Part shown: piece after piece, positions 37,274 to 45,859 of the stretch
Layout: each line of letters starts with the position of its first letter
Numbering within the stretch: the first letter of the stretch is position 1
Assembly (NCBI GenBank): GCA_046351555.1
Contig: JAXLYI010000007.1
Span: 370,056-434,055 of the forward strand
Source: CAISKJ01 sp046351555
Lineage (GTDB): Bacteria; Myxococcota_A; Polyangia; Polyangiales; Ga0077539
Direction of reading: 5' to 3'
Length of the DNA: 64,000 nt
Made by a program: the position numbers and the translations under genes
The notes under the pieces: generated by a model
What the model was told of the DNA's origin: nothing
What the model saw: only the letters and a program-made list of their open reading frames with translations
Databases searched by the model: none

Positions 37274-38575
37274 ATGCGAGAAGGCGACGCAGTCCGCTTC
37301 GAGGAGGCCCCGTACGTGCCGACGGGGAGCGAGTTCCGTGACGTGCCCGCGGCGGTGGTGCGGGCGTTCGGCAGCGACACGACGGTGGTGCGGCACGGCG
37401 ACGTCCACGTCGGCTGGGTCGACGGGCGCGGCGGCCACGAGCTCGCGCTCTTCCCCGACGGCGGCGCGCTCGTGCGGACGGGCGTCTCCGGCGCGCGGGC
37501 GTACGCGGTCCACCGCGCGGGTGACACGATCACCGTGCCCACCGGACGTCGCGTCTTCCGCGTGAACGCGCGCGACGGCGCCGTGGAGGGCTTCGTGACC
37601 TGCCCCGACGCCGACGTGCGGGCGGCGGCCACGCTGTCCGACGGGCGCGCCCTCCTGCTCGTCGCGGGCGAAGGGCTGGTGCGCTGCCGCGAGGAGGACG
37701 GGACGCTCGTCCCCGAGCGCGCGTGGCGCTTCGAAGGCGCCGACGCCTTGCGCCTCGTGGGGGAAGGACGCGCCGCGCTGGTGCTCGGCGATCCGCCCGC
37801 GCGCGCCTCGCTGTGGTGGTTCGACGGCGACGACGCGCGAGAGCTGCTCGCGAAAGACGACTTCGACGGCTTCGTCACCTTCGACGGCGCGCTCGACGAG
37901 TCGGGCCGCCGCCTCGTCCGCCCCGCGCAGCTCATGGTGTGGGACGGCGGCAGCGCCCACGCGCTCGCAGGAGTGGACGCGCTCGCCCCCGACGCGTCCT
38001 CCCTCGCCGCCGCGCCCTTCGTCCCCTCGATGGAACTCCCCGACGTCCGCGCCGCGATCCCGTGGCACCCGCCGAACGCGCCCGCCGCGCCGCCCCGCGC
38101 GCCTACGGTGCCGCGGCCTCAGCGCGCGCCTTCGGGCGCCTACACCGCCGCGCTCTACGCGTTGCTCCGCGAGCGCCCCGAGCGCGCGCAGCCCGACGCG
38201 TCGCTCGCGCCGCTGCTCGCGTCGGCGCTGCCCGACGACCTCCACTCGATCGTCGCGGCGGCGGCGTGGCACGGGGTCCCGCACGTGTCGCTGGGGGAGT
38301 TCTGGCTGGGCACGCCCGCCGAGCGGACGGACGCGCGCGCGGCGGGCGGCGCGGCGGCCGCCGTCCACCTCGGGGTGATCGCCAACGGCGACGACGTGGT
38401 GGCCCGCGTGGCGTCGGGCGCGGCGCGCGTGTTCGTGCTGAGCCACGAGGAGGACGACGCGCGCGACCGCGGGTCGATCGAGTCCTTCCTCCGCGCGTGC
38501 GTGGCCTACGCCCGCGAGCGCGGCGAGGCGACGTCGCTCGACGCGCGCCTCCCGCCCGACGACCGCGACGGGTGA
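37274..38575 (+). CDS. Gene D, hypothetical beta-rich protein (intact copy)
   Basis: A 433-residue protein. The N-terminal ~260 residues look like short beta-propeller blades (VVRHGDVHVGWVDGRGGHELALFPDGGALV, TLSDGRALLLVAGEGLVRC, LWWFDGDDARELL). A Pro/Ala linker leads to a helical C-terminal part of about 170 residues, ending VFVLSHEEDDARDRGSIESFLRACVAYA. That last segment weakly recalls the end of SMI1/KNR4-type immunity domains, which I cannot confirm. There is no signal peptide. A truncated, frameshifted copy lies at 34354-35124. Confidence 0.7.
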   Translation: MREGDAVRFEEAPYVPTGSEFRDVPAAVVRAFGSDTTVVRHGDVHVGWVDGRGGHELALFPDGGALVRTGVSGARAYAVHRAGDTITVPTGRRVFRVNARDGAVEGFVTCPDADVRAAATLSDGRALLLVAGEGLVRCREEDGTLVPERAWRFEGADALRLVGEGRAALVLGDPPARASLWWFDGDDARELLAKDDFDGFVTFDGALDESGRRLVRPAQLMVWDGGSAHALAGVDALAPDASSLAAAPFVPSMELPDVRAAIPWHPPNAPAAPPRAPTVPRPQRAPSGAYTAALYALLRERPERAQPDASLAPLLASALPDDLHSIVAAAAWHGVPHVSLGEFWLGTPAERTDARAAGGAAAAVHLGVIANGDDVVARVASGAARVFVLSHEEDDARDRGSIESFLRACVAYARERGEATSLDARLPPDDRDG

Positions 38576-38614
38576 CGCTCCGCGCGAGGGGAGCCCGTGG
38601 CGTGCAGGGCGACG

Positions 38615-39469
38615 TCAGGGTGCGTCGAACACGTCGGCCCGCGCCCGGGCGGCGCGCGCGCGGAGGATCCAGGCGTCGAGCGCGGCGAGGTCGTTGCACG
38701 ACGCGACGCGGGCCTCGTCGCCGGCGGTGACGGCCACGCCCGCGGCCTCCAGCAGCATCTGGAGAACCTCGCGCCGCGACGCCAGGACGCCCGCGTCGAT
38801 GCCCTCCTTGCGGCCCTCGTCGATGCCCTGCTTGCGACCCACGTCGACGCCTTCTCGACGGCCCACGTCGACGCCCTCCTGACGGACGGCGTCGAGGCTC
38901 GAGTACCCCTTCGCGGCGAGGAGGTTGCGGAGGGTGGCCTCGTGCGCCGCGTCGCGTTCGAAGAGGGCGCGAACCGGCACCGGCAGCGCGAGCACGCCGG
39001 GCGCGGTGAGCACGCCGTCGGCGCCGACGACGCGCACGGCGGAGCCCTTCTCGTGCACCTCGACGCGGCGCTCGCCCACGAGGCGAACCACCCAGATCCA
39101 GCGCGTCCCCGCCGCATGGAGCTCGGCGATCTTGTCGCGCAGGTCGCCCTCGTCCTGGCCTTCGCCCGCGTACTCGACGGCGAGTGGGACGGCCGTCGCC
39201 CAGGTCCCGTCGCCCGGCGTGTAGTTCACGGCGACGTCGGGGGCGCGGAGGGTGTCGGGCCCGAGCGCGATGCCGGTGTCGACGCCCGCTCGCTTCACGG
39301 CGGGGTCGGTGCCGAGCACCGTCGCCCCGAGCTGGTTGGCCTCCGAGCCCTCGTGCCCCGTCGGCGCGCACACGATCGGGTGCCCCTGCGACAGCTCGTA
39401 GGGGTCGCCCGAGCGAACCTGATCGGTGCGGAAGGGACCGCGGCCGCTCTGCCAGTGGGGCCTGCTCAT
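38615..39469 (-). CDS. Uma2-like PD-(D/E)XK nuclease-family protein with repeat tail
   Basis: A 284-residue protein. The fold core has APDVAVNYTP, PLAVEYAGEGQDEGDLRDKIAELHAAGTRWIWVVRL and RVEVHEKGS, matching Uma2/DUF820 endonuclease-like proteins; the Asp, Glu and Lys of the first two motifs are the likely metal site. A near-perfect repeat of the type EGVDVGR/EGIDAG follows (residues about 195-225), and the C-terminus is helical. The repeat is visible in the DNA around 38800-38890. The start at 39469 is chosen because upstream codons in this frame are low-complexity shadow of the next gene. Confidence 0.8.
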   Translation of the reverse strand: MSRPHWQSGRGPFRTDQVRSGDPYELSQGHPIVCAPTGHEGSEANQLGATVLGTDPAVKRAGVDTGIALGPDTLRAPDVAVNYTPGDGTWATAVPLAVEYAGEGQDEGDLRDKIAELHAAGTRWIWVVRLVGERRVEVHEKGSAVRVVGADGVLTAPGVLALPVPVRALFERDAAHEATLRNLLAAKGYSSLDAVRQEGVDVGRREGVDVGRKQGIDEGRKEGIDAGVLASRREVLQMLLEAAGVAVTAGDEARVASCNDLAALDAWILRARAARARADVFDAP

Positions 39470-39601
39470 GTGGGCGACGGTACCACGGAGGGCGGTGGCC
39501 GGGGCTCTTGCGCCTCCCACCCGACGACTGCCGGGTGACGCCTTGCTACACCGCAACCGCGGCCCTTCGCACCGACGCCGCGTGGCGTACGATCGCCCCC
39601 G

Positions 39602-40549
39602 ATGCGCCGCCTCGCCGCCGCCCTCTTCGCCGTCGCGTGCACGCGCGCCGCATCGCCGGCCAACGCGCTCCCTTCCGCGCCCGATGCCGCGCCGGACGTC
39701 GCGCCCGCTGGCTCGTGCGCGGTGCCGCCTAACGCGCCGCCGGAGATCGTCCCCCTCACGCTCGCCGCGGGGGTTCGCTGCGTGCGCTACCCCTTCGCGC
39801 TGCGGGGCCCGCGCGACGCGATCGAGCTCGCCGACGGCTCGGTGCTGGTGACGGAGATGGGCGCGGGCCGTGTCGCCCGCCTCACCAATGGCGCGTGGAG
39901 CGTCTTCGCCGAGGGCCTCGTCTCGCCCATCGGCATCCGCGCCCTGCCCGACGGCGGCGTCCTCGTGGCGGAGGAGAACGCGCAGCGCGTCTCGCTCCTG
40001 CGTGACGGCGCGCGGACGACCGTCGCCGAGGGCATTGCCCAGGTGACCTACCTCGCGCTCGACGCGGCGGGGCGGGCGTATGTGTCGTCGTTCACGGCCT
40101 TCGCGCCGACCGGGCGGGTGCTCGCGTTCGACGCGCGGCCGGGGGCGGAAGTGACGCCCTTCGCCACCGGGCTCGACGTCCCCGAGGGGCTGCTCTTCGC
40201 ACCCGACGGCCGCCTCCTCGTCGCCGAGTGGAACGGCGCCTCCCGCGTCCGCCGCCTCCCCGCGCAGGGCGGCGCCACGGGTGACGCGGAGACCGTGACC
40301 GCGGGCTTCCACGGCATCTACGGCCTCGCGCGGCTGCCTTCGGGCGACCTGCTCGTCGCCGACCACGGGCGCGACGTGGCGACGCACGGCCGCGTGGTCC
40401 GCGTCGCGCAGGACGGGGCGCAGACCGTGGTGGTGCGCGACGTGAAGACGCCGGGCGGGCTCTCGGTGACGCCGCGGGGGGACGTGCTGCTGACGGAGTT
40501 CAACGCGGCGGGCGCGGTGGGGTACCTCATCCGCCTGTCGGGGCTGTGA
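39602..40549 (+). CDS. Secreted NHL/SMP-30-like beta-propeller lipoprotein
   Basis: A 315-residue protein with a lipoprotein-type signal (LFAVACTRA) and a Pro/Asp linker. About six propeller blades follow with the repeating pattern P-x-G-I-x-x-L-P-D-G-x-x-L-V-A-E, for example GIRALPDGGVLVAEENAQRV, PEGLLFAPDGRLLVAEWNGA and GLARLPSGDLLVADHG. It resembles SMP-30/gluconolactonase and NHL proteins. Metal-binding catalytic residues are not clearly conserved, so a binding role is as likely as lactonase activity. It ends 10 bp from the convergent HDAC-family gene. Confidence 0.8.
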   Translation: MRRLAAALFAVACTRAASPANALPSAPDAAPDVAPAGSCAVPPNAPPEIVPLTLAAGVRCVRYPFALRGPRDAIELADGSVLVTEMGAGRVARLTNGAWSVFAEGLVSPIGIRALPDGGVLVAEENAQRVSLLRDGARTTVAEGIAQVTYLALDAAGRAYVSSFTAFAPTGRVLAFDARPGAEVTPFATGLDVPEGLLFAPDGRLLVAEWNGASRVRRLPAQGGATGDAETVTAGFHGIYGLARLPSGDLLVADHGRDVATHGRVVRVAQDGAQTVVVRDVKTPGGLSVTPRGDVLLTEFNAAGAVGYLIRLSGL

Positions 40550-40559
40550 CGGCGACGCG

Positions 40560-41492
40560 CTACGCCCCGAACACCGCCGCCGCCGCACGGAAGGTGTTCA
40601 CGTGCACCGCGACCACCTTCGACACGTCCTTGGTGTAGCCGCCGGCGAGCACCCACATCACCGGCAGCCCCCTCGCCTTGCACGTCTCGAACACGTAGGC
40701 GTCGCGCGCCTGGAGGTCGTCGTGCGTGAGGTCGAGCGGCGAGTACGGGTCCTCGCGGTACGGGTCGGCGCCCGCCTGGTAGAGCACCACGTCGGGCCTC
40801 GCGCGCTCGATCGCCGCGCCGAACGAGCTCTTCAGGAGCTCGAGGTACTGCGCCCCGCCCGCGCCCGCGGGCACCGGGATCGACGCGCAGTTCGCGGTGT
40901 CGGGCGCGCGCTCCTGGGTCACGTCGCGGATCGCCACGTTGTCCTTGTAGAAGTTGCCGTAGAGCGAGAGCTGGTGGGCCCACGGGCGCTCGGCGAGCAG
41001 GTACGCGGTGCCGTTGCCGTAGTGGAGGTCCATGTCGAGGACGAGCGTGCGGAGGTTCGGCCTCCCCTCGGCGCGCATCCGCTCCATCGCGACGACGAGG
41101 CCGTTGAAGGTGCAGAAGCCCTCGCCGCGCGTCTTGTGGCTGTGGTGGAAGCCGCTCGCGAGGTTGCCTGCGACGCCCTCCTTCAGCGCGGCCCGGAGCG
41201 CCGCCACGCAGCCGCCGTTGGTGTGACGCACCGCCTCCGCCAGCGCGGCCGACCACGGGAACTTCTGCGACTCCGCCAGCGCCCGGGGCTCGCCCGTCTT
41301 CACCGCGTTCACGTACTCCTCCGAGTGGACGCGCAGGAGGTCCTCGTCGGTGACGGGCTCCGGCGCGTCGATGCGCGCGGGCAGCCCCTCGGCCTCGATC
41401 GCCTCGCGCACCAGGGCGAACTTGCGGATGGGCATCACGTGGGCGCCGAGGTCGGCGAAGTACGCCGCCGAGTGGTAGAGCTGGATCGTCAC
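40560..41492 (-). CDS. HDAC-superfamily deacetylase / acetylpolyamine amidohydrolase-like
   Basis: A 310-residue arginase-fold deacylase. HDAC landmarks are present: VHSEEYV, the double-His GFHHSHKTRGEGFCTFNG, Zn ligands in VLDMDLHYGNGT, the third Asp ligand in YQAGADPYREDPYSPLDLT, and the terminal LAGGYT. The superfamily includes protein lysine deacetylases and acetylpolyamine amidohydrolases, and sequence alone does not separate them. The GTG start overlaps the stop of the upstream GNAT-aminotransferase gene (GTGA), so expression is coupled. That pairing suggests a small acylated amine as substrate (inference). Confidence 0.9.
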   Translation of the reverse strand: MTIQLYHSAAYFADLGAHVMPIRKFALVREAIEAEGLPARIDAPEPVTDEDLLRVHSEEYVNAVKTGEPRALAESQKFPWSAALAEAVRHTNGGCVAALRAALKEGVAGNLASGFHHSHKTRGEGFCTFNGLVVAMERMRAEGRPNLRTLVLDMDLHYGNGTAYLLAERPWAHQLSLYGNFYKDNVAIRDVTQERAPDTANCASIPVPAGAGGAQYLELLKSSFGAAIERARPDVVLYQAGADPYREDPYSPLDLTHDDLQARDAYVFETCKARGLPVMWVLAGGYTKDVSKVVAVHVNTFRAAAAVFGA

Positions 41493-43795
41493 GGGAGCCC
41501 CTTCGCGACGTGGTCGAAGCGCTCCATCGCCTCGGCGACGTGCCGCGGGCCGAAGACGAGCGCGGGGCGGAAGCGGATGGAGCGGTCGCCCGAGCCGCCG
41601 GCCTCCAGGCCGATCTGCCGGACGCCGTCGAGGATGCGGTCGCGCGTGGCGGCGTCGCGCACGTCCACCGCCGCGAACGTCCCCGCGCCGCGCGCCTGCG
41701 AAAACACCGCGGGGTAGCGGGCGCACAGGTCGTTGAGCCCGGCCACGAGCAGCTCGCCGACGCGGCGCGTGTGGTCGACGAGGCCGTCGCGCGCCACCAC
41801 GTCGAGGATCACCTCCGCCTGCGCCGCGCGGAACGGGTCGCCGAGGAAGGTGTTGAACAGCCGGTACGCCTCCGCCGGCACGAAGTCCGCCCGCAGGTGG
41901 AGCCCCCCGAGCTGGAACTTCTTCGACCACGTCACCGCGTCGGGCGGCTCCTCCAGGTGCCACTGCTCGTGGGCCCAGAACGTCCCCGTCGCGCCGAGGC
42001 CCGTCTGCACCTCGTCGACGATGAACGCCGCCTCGTACCGCGTCAGCATCGCCCGCAGCGCGCGGAAGAAGGCCGCGCTCGCGTGACGGTCGCCCCCTTC
42101 GCCCTGCACCGGCTCGACGATGAGCGCCGCCACCGTCCCCTTCGCCTCGCGAAGAACCTCCTCGATCTGTTCGAGCACGCGCGCTTCGAGGGCGCGGTTC
42201 TCCTCGGCGTGGGCGTCGAGGGGGAAGCGGCTCGCGGGGAAGGGCACCACCGGCCAGTCGAACGCGGGGAAGTCGAGCTTGTGGATGGCCTTGCTCCGCG
42301 TCGCCGAGAGCGCGCCGAGCGTCCGCCCGTGGAAGGCGCCTTCGAAGGAGATCACCTTGAGGTCGTTGACGCCGGGCTGGCGGTTCTTCATCACCGCGGC
42401 GAGCTCGTCGGGCGTCCAGGTGCGGCCACCGCGCAGGCGCCGCATCTTCCACGCGAAGGCTGCTTTCAGGGCGTTCTCGACGGCCTCGGCGCCGGTGGTG
42501 ACGGTCATCACCCGGTCGTGGCCCTTCGGGGCGCAGCGCATGAGCGGGCCGTCGACGAGCTCGACCCACTCTGGGGGCGGCGCGACGCCGAGGGCCGGGC
42601 GCCACCCGGCCAGCCACGCGAAGCGGTCGCTTCGAAACGCTTCGAGCAGGGCCGGGTGGTTGTACCCGAGGGGCACACACGCGATGTGGCCGTACACGTC
42701 GAGGAGCGTGTTGCCGTCGACGTCCACCGCGTAGTTGCCGAGGCTGCGCCGCGCGTCCTGGTAGTAGTGGACGGTGCGGGCGTCCTGGTGCTTGTGGTGG
42801 CGCGCGCGGAGTTCTTCGGTGCGGGGGCCGGGCACGCGCGTCGCCATCGAGGCGCGCGCGGGCTCACCGGGGAAGAGGTCGTCCTTCATGGTCTCTCCGA
42901 GCCAGCGTGAGGGGTAGAGGTGCGTGAGCGAGGCGCGCGCGAGCGACGAAGACGGCGTCGCCCCCGCCGTCGGGTCGACGAGGCGGATCGGGCCGCCCTT
43001 GGGGTCGAGCCGGTGCGCGACGTTGCGGTGCATCGCGTCGATCTGCGGGCCGTCGACGGTGTGCGCGTGCACGGCCGCGAGGTGGTCGAGCAGCGCCCGC
43101 GCGCGCCGCGGCTCGATCGTGGGGAGCGACTCCTCGCCCACCTGCCGGACGAGCAGCATCATCGGGACGGGTTGCGCCTCCACGCCGAGCGCCGTGATGT
43201 CACGGAAGTCGGGCTGCGCGTAGGGGACGTGCCACGGCGGCACCACCCGGAAGCCCGCCTTGCCGTACGCGAGGAGCCGCACGAGCGTCTCGTGCCGGTG
43301 GGGCTCCATCATCTCCATCTCGGCGAGGAGCATCCGCTCGTAGACGTTCGCGTGGAGCGCCTCGGCGTCGTCGCGCGCGTGGGCCGCGGGGAGCGCGCGG
43401 AGCAGCGTCGCGAGGCCCGTGCGCCGCCACGCCGGGAGCACCAGGCTGTGCGACATGAAGGCCACCGCGCAGCCCCTCTCCACGTCGATCGCGGTGAAGT
43501 CGTCGCGCACGCCGGCGAGGGCGTCGCCGTCCCACGCGAGGCTCATGTGGTAGGTGACCTGGATGGTGGCGCCGGGCCGCGAGAGCGACCCCTCGCGGAA
43601 CCACGTGCGGAGCACCTCGCGCCGCTCGATCTCGCCCGCGGGGCCGAACTGCGCGTCGAGGGTGTCGTAGCCGAGCGCGAAGGCCTCCTCGCGCTGAACC
43701 TCTTCGAGCCGGAAGCGTTCGAGGGCGGCGCGGGCCTTCTCGGGGTTTTCGCCGGGGGGGACGTCCCCGTCGCGGAAGGGCCACGGCCCGGTCAT
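41489..43795 (-). CDS. GNAT acyltransferase fused to eukaryote-type GABA aminotransferase
   Basis: A 768-residue two-domain protein. Residues 1-300 form a GNAT-like N-acyltransferase (SHSLVLPAWRRTGLATLLRAL carries the R-x-x-G-x-A acetyl-CoA loop; LLAYGKAGFRVVPPW is the closing strand). From about 320 to the end is a class III PLP aminotransferase resembling eukaryotic ABAT more than bacterial GabT: DVDGNTLLDVYGHIA, PLGYNHPAL, TTGAEAVENALK, GAFHGRTLGALSATRSKAIHK, FDWPVVPFP, IVDEVQTGLGATGTFWAHE, Schiff-base Lys in TWSKKFQLGG and GSGDRSIRFRPALVFG. ATG 43795 is used, with GTG options upstream. It lies 46 bp behind lysR and is coupled to the HDAC-family gene. Confidence 0.87.
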   Translation of the reverse strand: MTGPWPFRDGDVPPGENPEKARAALERFRLEEVQREEAFALGYDTLDAQFGPAGEIERREVLRTWFREGSLSRPGATIQVTYHMSLAWDGDALAGVRDDFTAIDVERGCAVAFMSHSLVLPAWRRTGLATLLRALPAAHARDDAEALHANVYERMLLAEMEMMEPHRHETLVRLLAYGKAGFRVVPPWHVPYAQPDFRDITALGVEAQPVPMMLLVRQVGEESLPTIEPRRARALLDHLAAVHAHTVDGPQIDAMHRNVAHRLDPKGGPIRLVDPTAGATPSSSLARASLTHLYPSRWLGETMKDDLFPGEPARASMATRVPGPRTEELRARHHKHQDARTVHYYQDARRSLGNYAVDVDGNTLLDVYGHIACVPLGYNHPALLEAFRSDRFAWLAGWRPALGVAPPPEWVELVDGPLMRCAPKGHDRVMTVTTGAEAVENALKAAFAWKMRRLRGGRTWTPDELAAVMKNRQPGVNDLKVISFEGAFHGRTLGALSATRSKAIHKLDFPAFDWPVVPFPASRFPLDAHAEENRALEARVLEQIEEVLREAKGTVAALIVEPVQGEGGDRHASAAFFRALRAMLTRYEAAFIVDEVQTGLGATGTFWAHEQWHLEEPPDAVTWSKKFQLGGLHLRADFVPAEAYRLFNTFLGDPFRAAQAEVILDVVARDGLVDHTRRVGELLVAGLNDLCARYPAVFSQARGAGTFAAVDVRDAATRDRILDGVRQIGLEAGGSGDRSIRFRPALVFGPRHVAEAMERFDHVAKGLP

Positions 43796-43841
43796 CGGTG
43801 ACAGCACGGCGGGCACGGTAGCGACGCCCCCGGGGGTGTCG

Positions 43842-44720
43842 TCAACCACCGATCGCGCCGAGCGACGCGCGGACGCGCTCGGCCACGTGGTCGATGAAGG
43901 CGCGGATGCGCGGCGTGTTGCGGAGCTCGGGCAGCGTGAGGATCCACAGGCCCCGCCGCGCGAACGGGTCCATCGGGCCCACCCGCACGAGCGACGGGTC
44001 GGCGTCTCCCTCGACGCACGCGAGAAATTGAACGCCCGCCCCCGACGCGATGAGCTCGTGCATCGCCGCGGCGCTCACGTCGACGCGCATCGCCACCTTC
44101 GCGCCCGGCGCGTGCTGCGCGAGCCAGACGTCGAGCCAGCCCATGTCGCGGCGCTCGTCCCAGTGGATCCACGGGTACGCCCCGAGCGGCGCGTCGGCCC
44201 CCACCCGATCGACCAGGGACCTCGCGGCGTAGGCGTCGAACTGCATCCGCCCCAGGCGCTGCCCCACCAGGTGCTCCGGGGGCTTGTCGGTGACGCGCAG
44301 CACCACGTCGGCCTCGCGCCGCGTCAGCGACACCTCGTCGTCGGTCGCGGTGACGGTGAGCGCGACGCCCGGGTACTTCGCCGTGAATGACGTGAACGCC
44401 CCGCGGAACGCCCGAAACACCAGCTCCATCATCGACACCCGCAGCGCACCGGTGAGCCCGTCGTCGCGGCCGATCACCCGCCCCTCCAGCGCGAGCGCGT
44501 CGGCCTCCATGCGGGCGGCGACGTCGACGAGGTCCTGCCCCGCGGGGGTGGGCGTGAGCCCGTCGTCGGAGGCGTCGAAGAGACGTGCGCCGAGCCGCGA
44601 CTCCAACGCACGAAGGCGCCTTCCGACGGTGGTGTGGCTCACGCCGAGCGCCTCGCCCGCGCCGCTCAGGGTGCGGGCGCGGGCGACGGCGAGGGCGTAG
44701 CGGAGGTCGTCCCAGTCCAC
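43842..44720 (-). CDS. LysR-family transcriptional regulator
   Basis: A 292-residue LTTR. The N-terminal winged HTH includes VDWDDLRYALAVARARTLSGAGEALGVSHTTVGRRLRALESRLG, followed by the effector domain (TGALRVSMMELVFRAF, ADVVLRVTDKPPEHLVGQRLG). GTG at 44720 is preferred over the ATG at 44786: homologues begin at this point, and it frees a 74-bp intergenic region with a palindromic operator candidate. It is divergent from the oxidoreductase-gabT-gabD side and precedes the fusion-aminotransferase/HDAC pair on its own strand, so it may control both. Confidence 0.9.
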   Translation of the reverse strand: MDWDDLRYALAVARARTLSGAGEALGVSHTTVGRRLRALESRLGARLFDASDDGLTPTPAGQDLVDVAARMEADALALEGRVIGRDDGLTGALRVSMMELVFRAFRGAFTSFTAKYPGVALTVTATDDEVSLTRREADVVLRVTDKPPEHLVGQRLGRMQFDAYAARSLVDRVGADAPLGAYPWIHWDERRDMGWLDVWLAQHAPGAKVAMRVDVSAAAMHELIASGAGVQFLACVEGDADPSLVRVGPMDPFARRGLWILTLPELRNTPRIRAFIDHVAERVRASLGAIGG

Positions 44721-44747
44721 GTGTGCATCGTCGCACAGGGCCCGCAC

Positions 44748-44762
44748 GAAATCGCAGATTTC
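44748..44762. promoter_or_regulatory. Palindromic LysR operator candidate
   Basis: GAAATC-GCA-GATTTC is a perfect 6-bp inverted repeat with a 3-bp spacer. It is unusually AT-rich for this window and lies midway between the divergent lysR (start 44720) and oxidoreductase (start 44795) genes. A second dyad, TGTGC-N6-GCACA, is at 44722-44737. Confidence 0.5.
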
Positions 44763-44794
44763 CCGCGCGGCGAAGCGATCCCACACTCCATCGC

Positions 44795-45799
44795 ATGAGC
44801 AACAACGACGCGACGACGACGATGCAGGCGGCGGTGGTCCTTCGGTACGGCGCCCCCGAGGTGGTGACGGTGCGCGAGGTGGCGCGGCCGACGCCCGGGC
44901 CCCACGACCTCCTGATCCGGGTGAAGGCGACCACGGTGTCGTCGGGCGACGCGCGGATGCGGGCCCGGCGCGTCCCCGCGGGCATGGGCCTCATCGTCCG
45001 CCTCGCCGTCGGCTGGAACGGCCCCCGCCAGCCCGTCCTCGGGACGGAGTGCGCGGGCGTGGTGGAGGCCGTCGGGTCGGCGGTGACGCGCTTCCGCGTG
45101 GGCGACGCGGTGGTCGCGTTCCCTGGCGCGTCGATGGGCGCTCACGCGGGGTACGTGTGCGTCCGCGAGGACGGCCCGGTGGCGCCGAAGCCCGCGCGGT
45201 GCACCTGGGAGGAGGCCGCGGGGCTGCTGTTCGGCGGGACGACCGCGCTCCACTTCCTCCGCCACGCGGCGAAGGTGAAGGCCGGCGAGCGCGTCCTCGT
45301 CCTGGGCGCGTCGGGCGCGGTGGGCGTCGCGGCGGTTCAGATCGCCCGGCACCTCGGGGCCGAGGTGACGGCGGTGTGCAGCGCGGCCAACGCGCCGCTC
45401 GTGAAGGAGCTCGGGGCCTCGCGCGTCATCGACTACCGCGCCGAGGATTTCACCCGCGGCGACGCGCAGTGGGACGTGGTGATGGACTGCGTGGGCGAGA
45501 CCGACTACGCCCGCTGCCGCCGCGTGCTCGCGCCGGGCGGGAGGCTCCTCCGCGTGGCGTGCGGCCTCGGCGGGCAGCTCGCCGCGCCCTTCCAGGGGAG
45601 GCTCTCGGGGCACCGGGTGATCGCGGGCGTGTCGGCCGAGCGCCCCGAGGACGTCCGCGCGCTCGCGGCCCTGGCGGAGGATGGGGCGTACCGGGCGGTG
45701 GTCGACGCAGTGCTCCCGCTCGCCCGCGCGGCGGAGGCGCACGCCCGCGTCGACGGCGGCCACAAGCGGGGGAGCCTGGTGCTCACGGTGGCGGCGTAG
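44795..45799 (+). CDS. Zinc-independent alcohol dehydrogenase / quinone oxidoreductase (MDR family)
   Basis: A 334-residue medium-chain dehydrogenase/reductase. The N-terminal GroES-like domain includes PTPGPHDLLIRVKATTVSSGD and LGTECAGVVEAVGSAVTRFRVGD. The Rossmann motif VLVLGASGAVGVAAVQIARHLGA is near residue 165. The Cys ligands of the structural zinc are missing, placing it with the quinone-oxidoreductase (QOR) branch, which uses NADPH. Substrate unknown. It is divergent from lysR with the palindromic operator between them, and 60 bp upstream of gabT, so it may belong to the same regulon. Confidence 0.87.
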   Translation: MSNNDATTTMQAAVVLRYGAPEVVTVREVARPTPGPHDLLIRVKATTVSSGDARMRARRVPAGMGLIVRLAVGWNGPRQPVLGTECAGVVEAVGSAVTRFRVGDAVVAFPGASMGAHAGYVCVREDGPVAPKPARCTWEEAAGLLFGGTTALHFLRHAAKVKAGERVLVLGASGAVGVAAVQIARHLGAEVTAVCSAANAPLVKELGASRVIDYRAEDFTRGDAQWDVVMDCVGETDYARCRRVLAPGGRLLRVACGLGGQLAAPFQGRLSGHRVIAGVSAERPEDVRALAALAEDGAYRAVVDAVLPLARAAEAHARVDGGHKRGSLVLTVAA

Positions 45800-45859
45800 G
45801 CGCTTGCGCTCGCCGTCCCCGCGCGGCGACACTGCGGCACCCTGCAAGGAGCCGCATCC

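Larger units (their letters stand above)
35119..38057. repeat. Tandem duplication, copy 2 (intact)
   Basis: Begins inside gene A and ends inside gene D at the same 6-bp microhomology (ccgcga at 38052-38057). All contained reading frames are uninterrupted. Confidence 0.9.
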
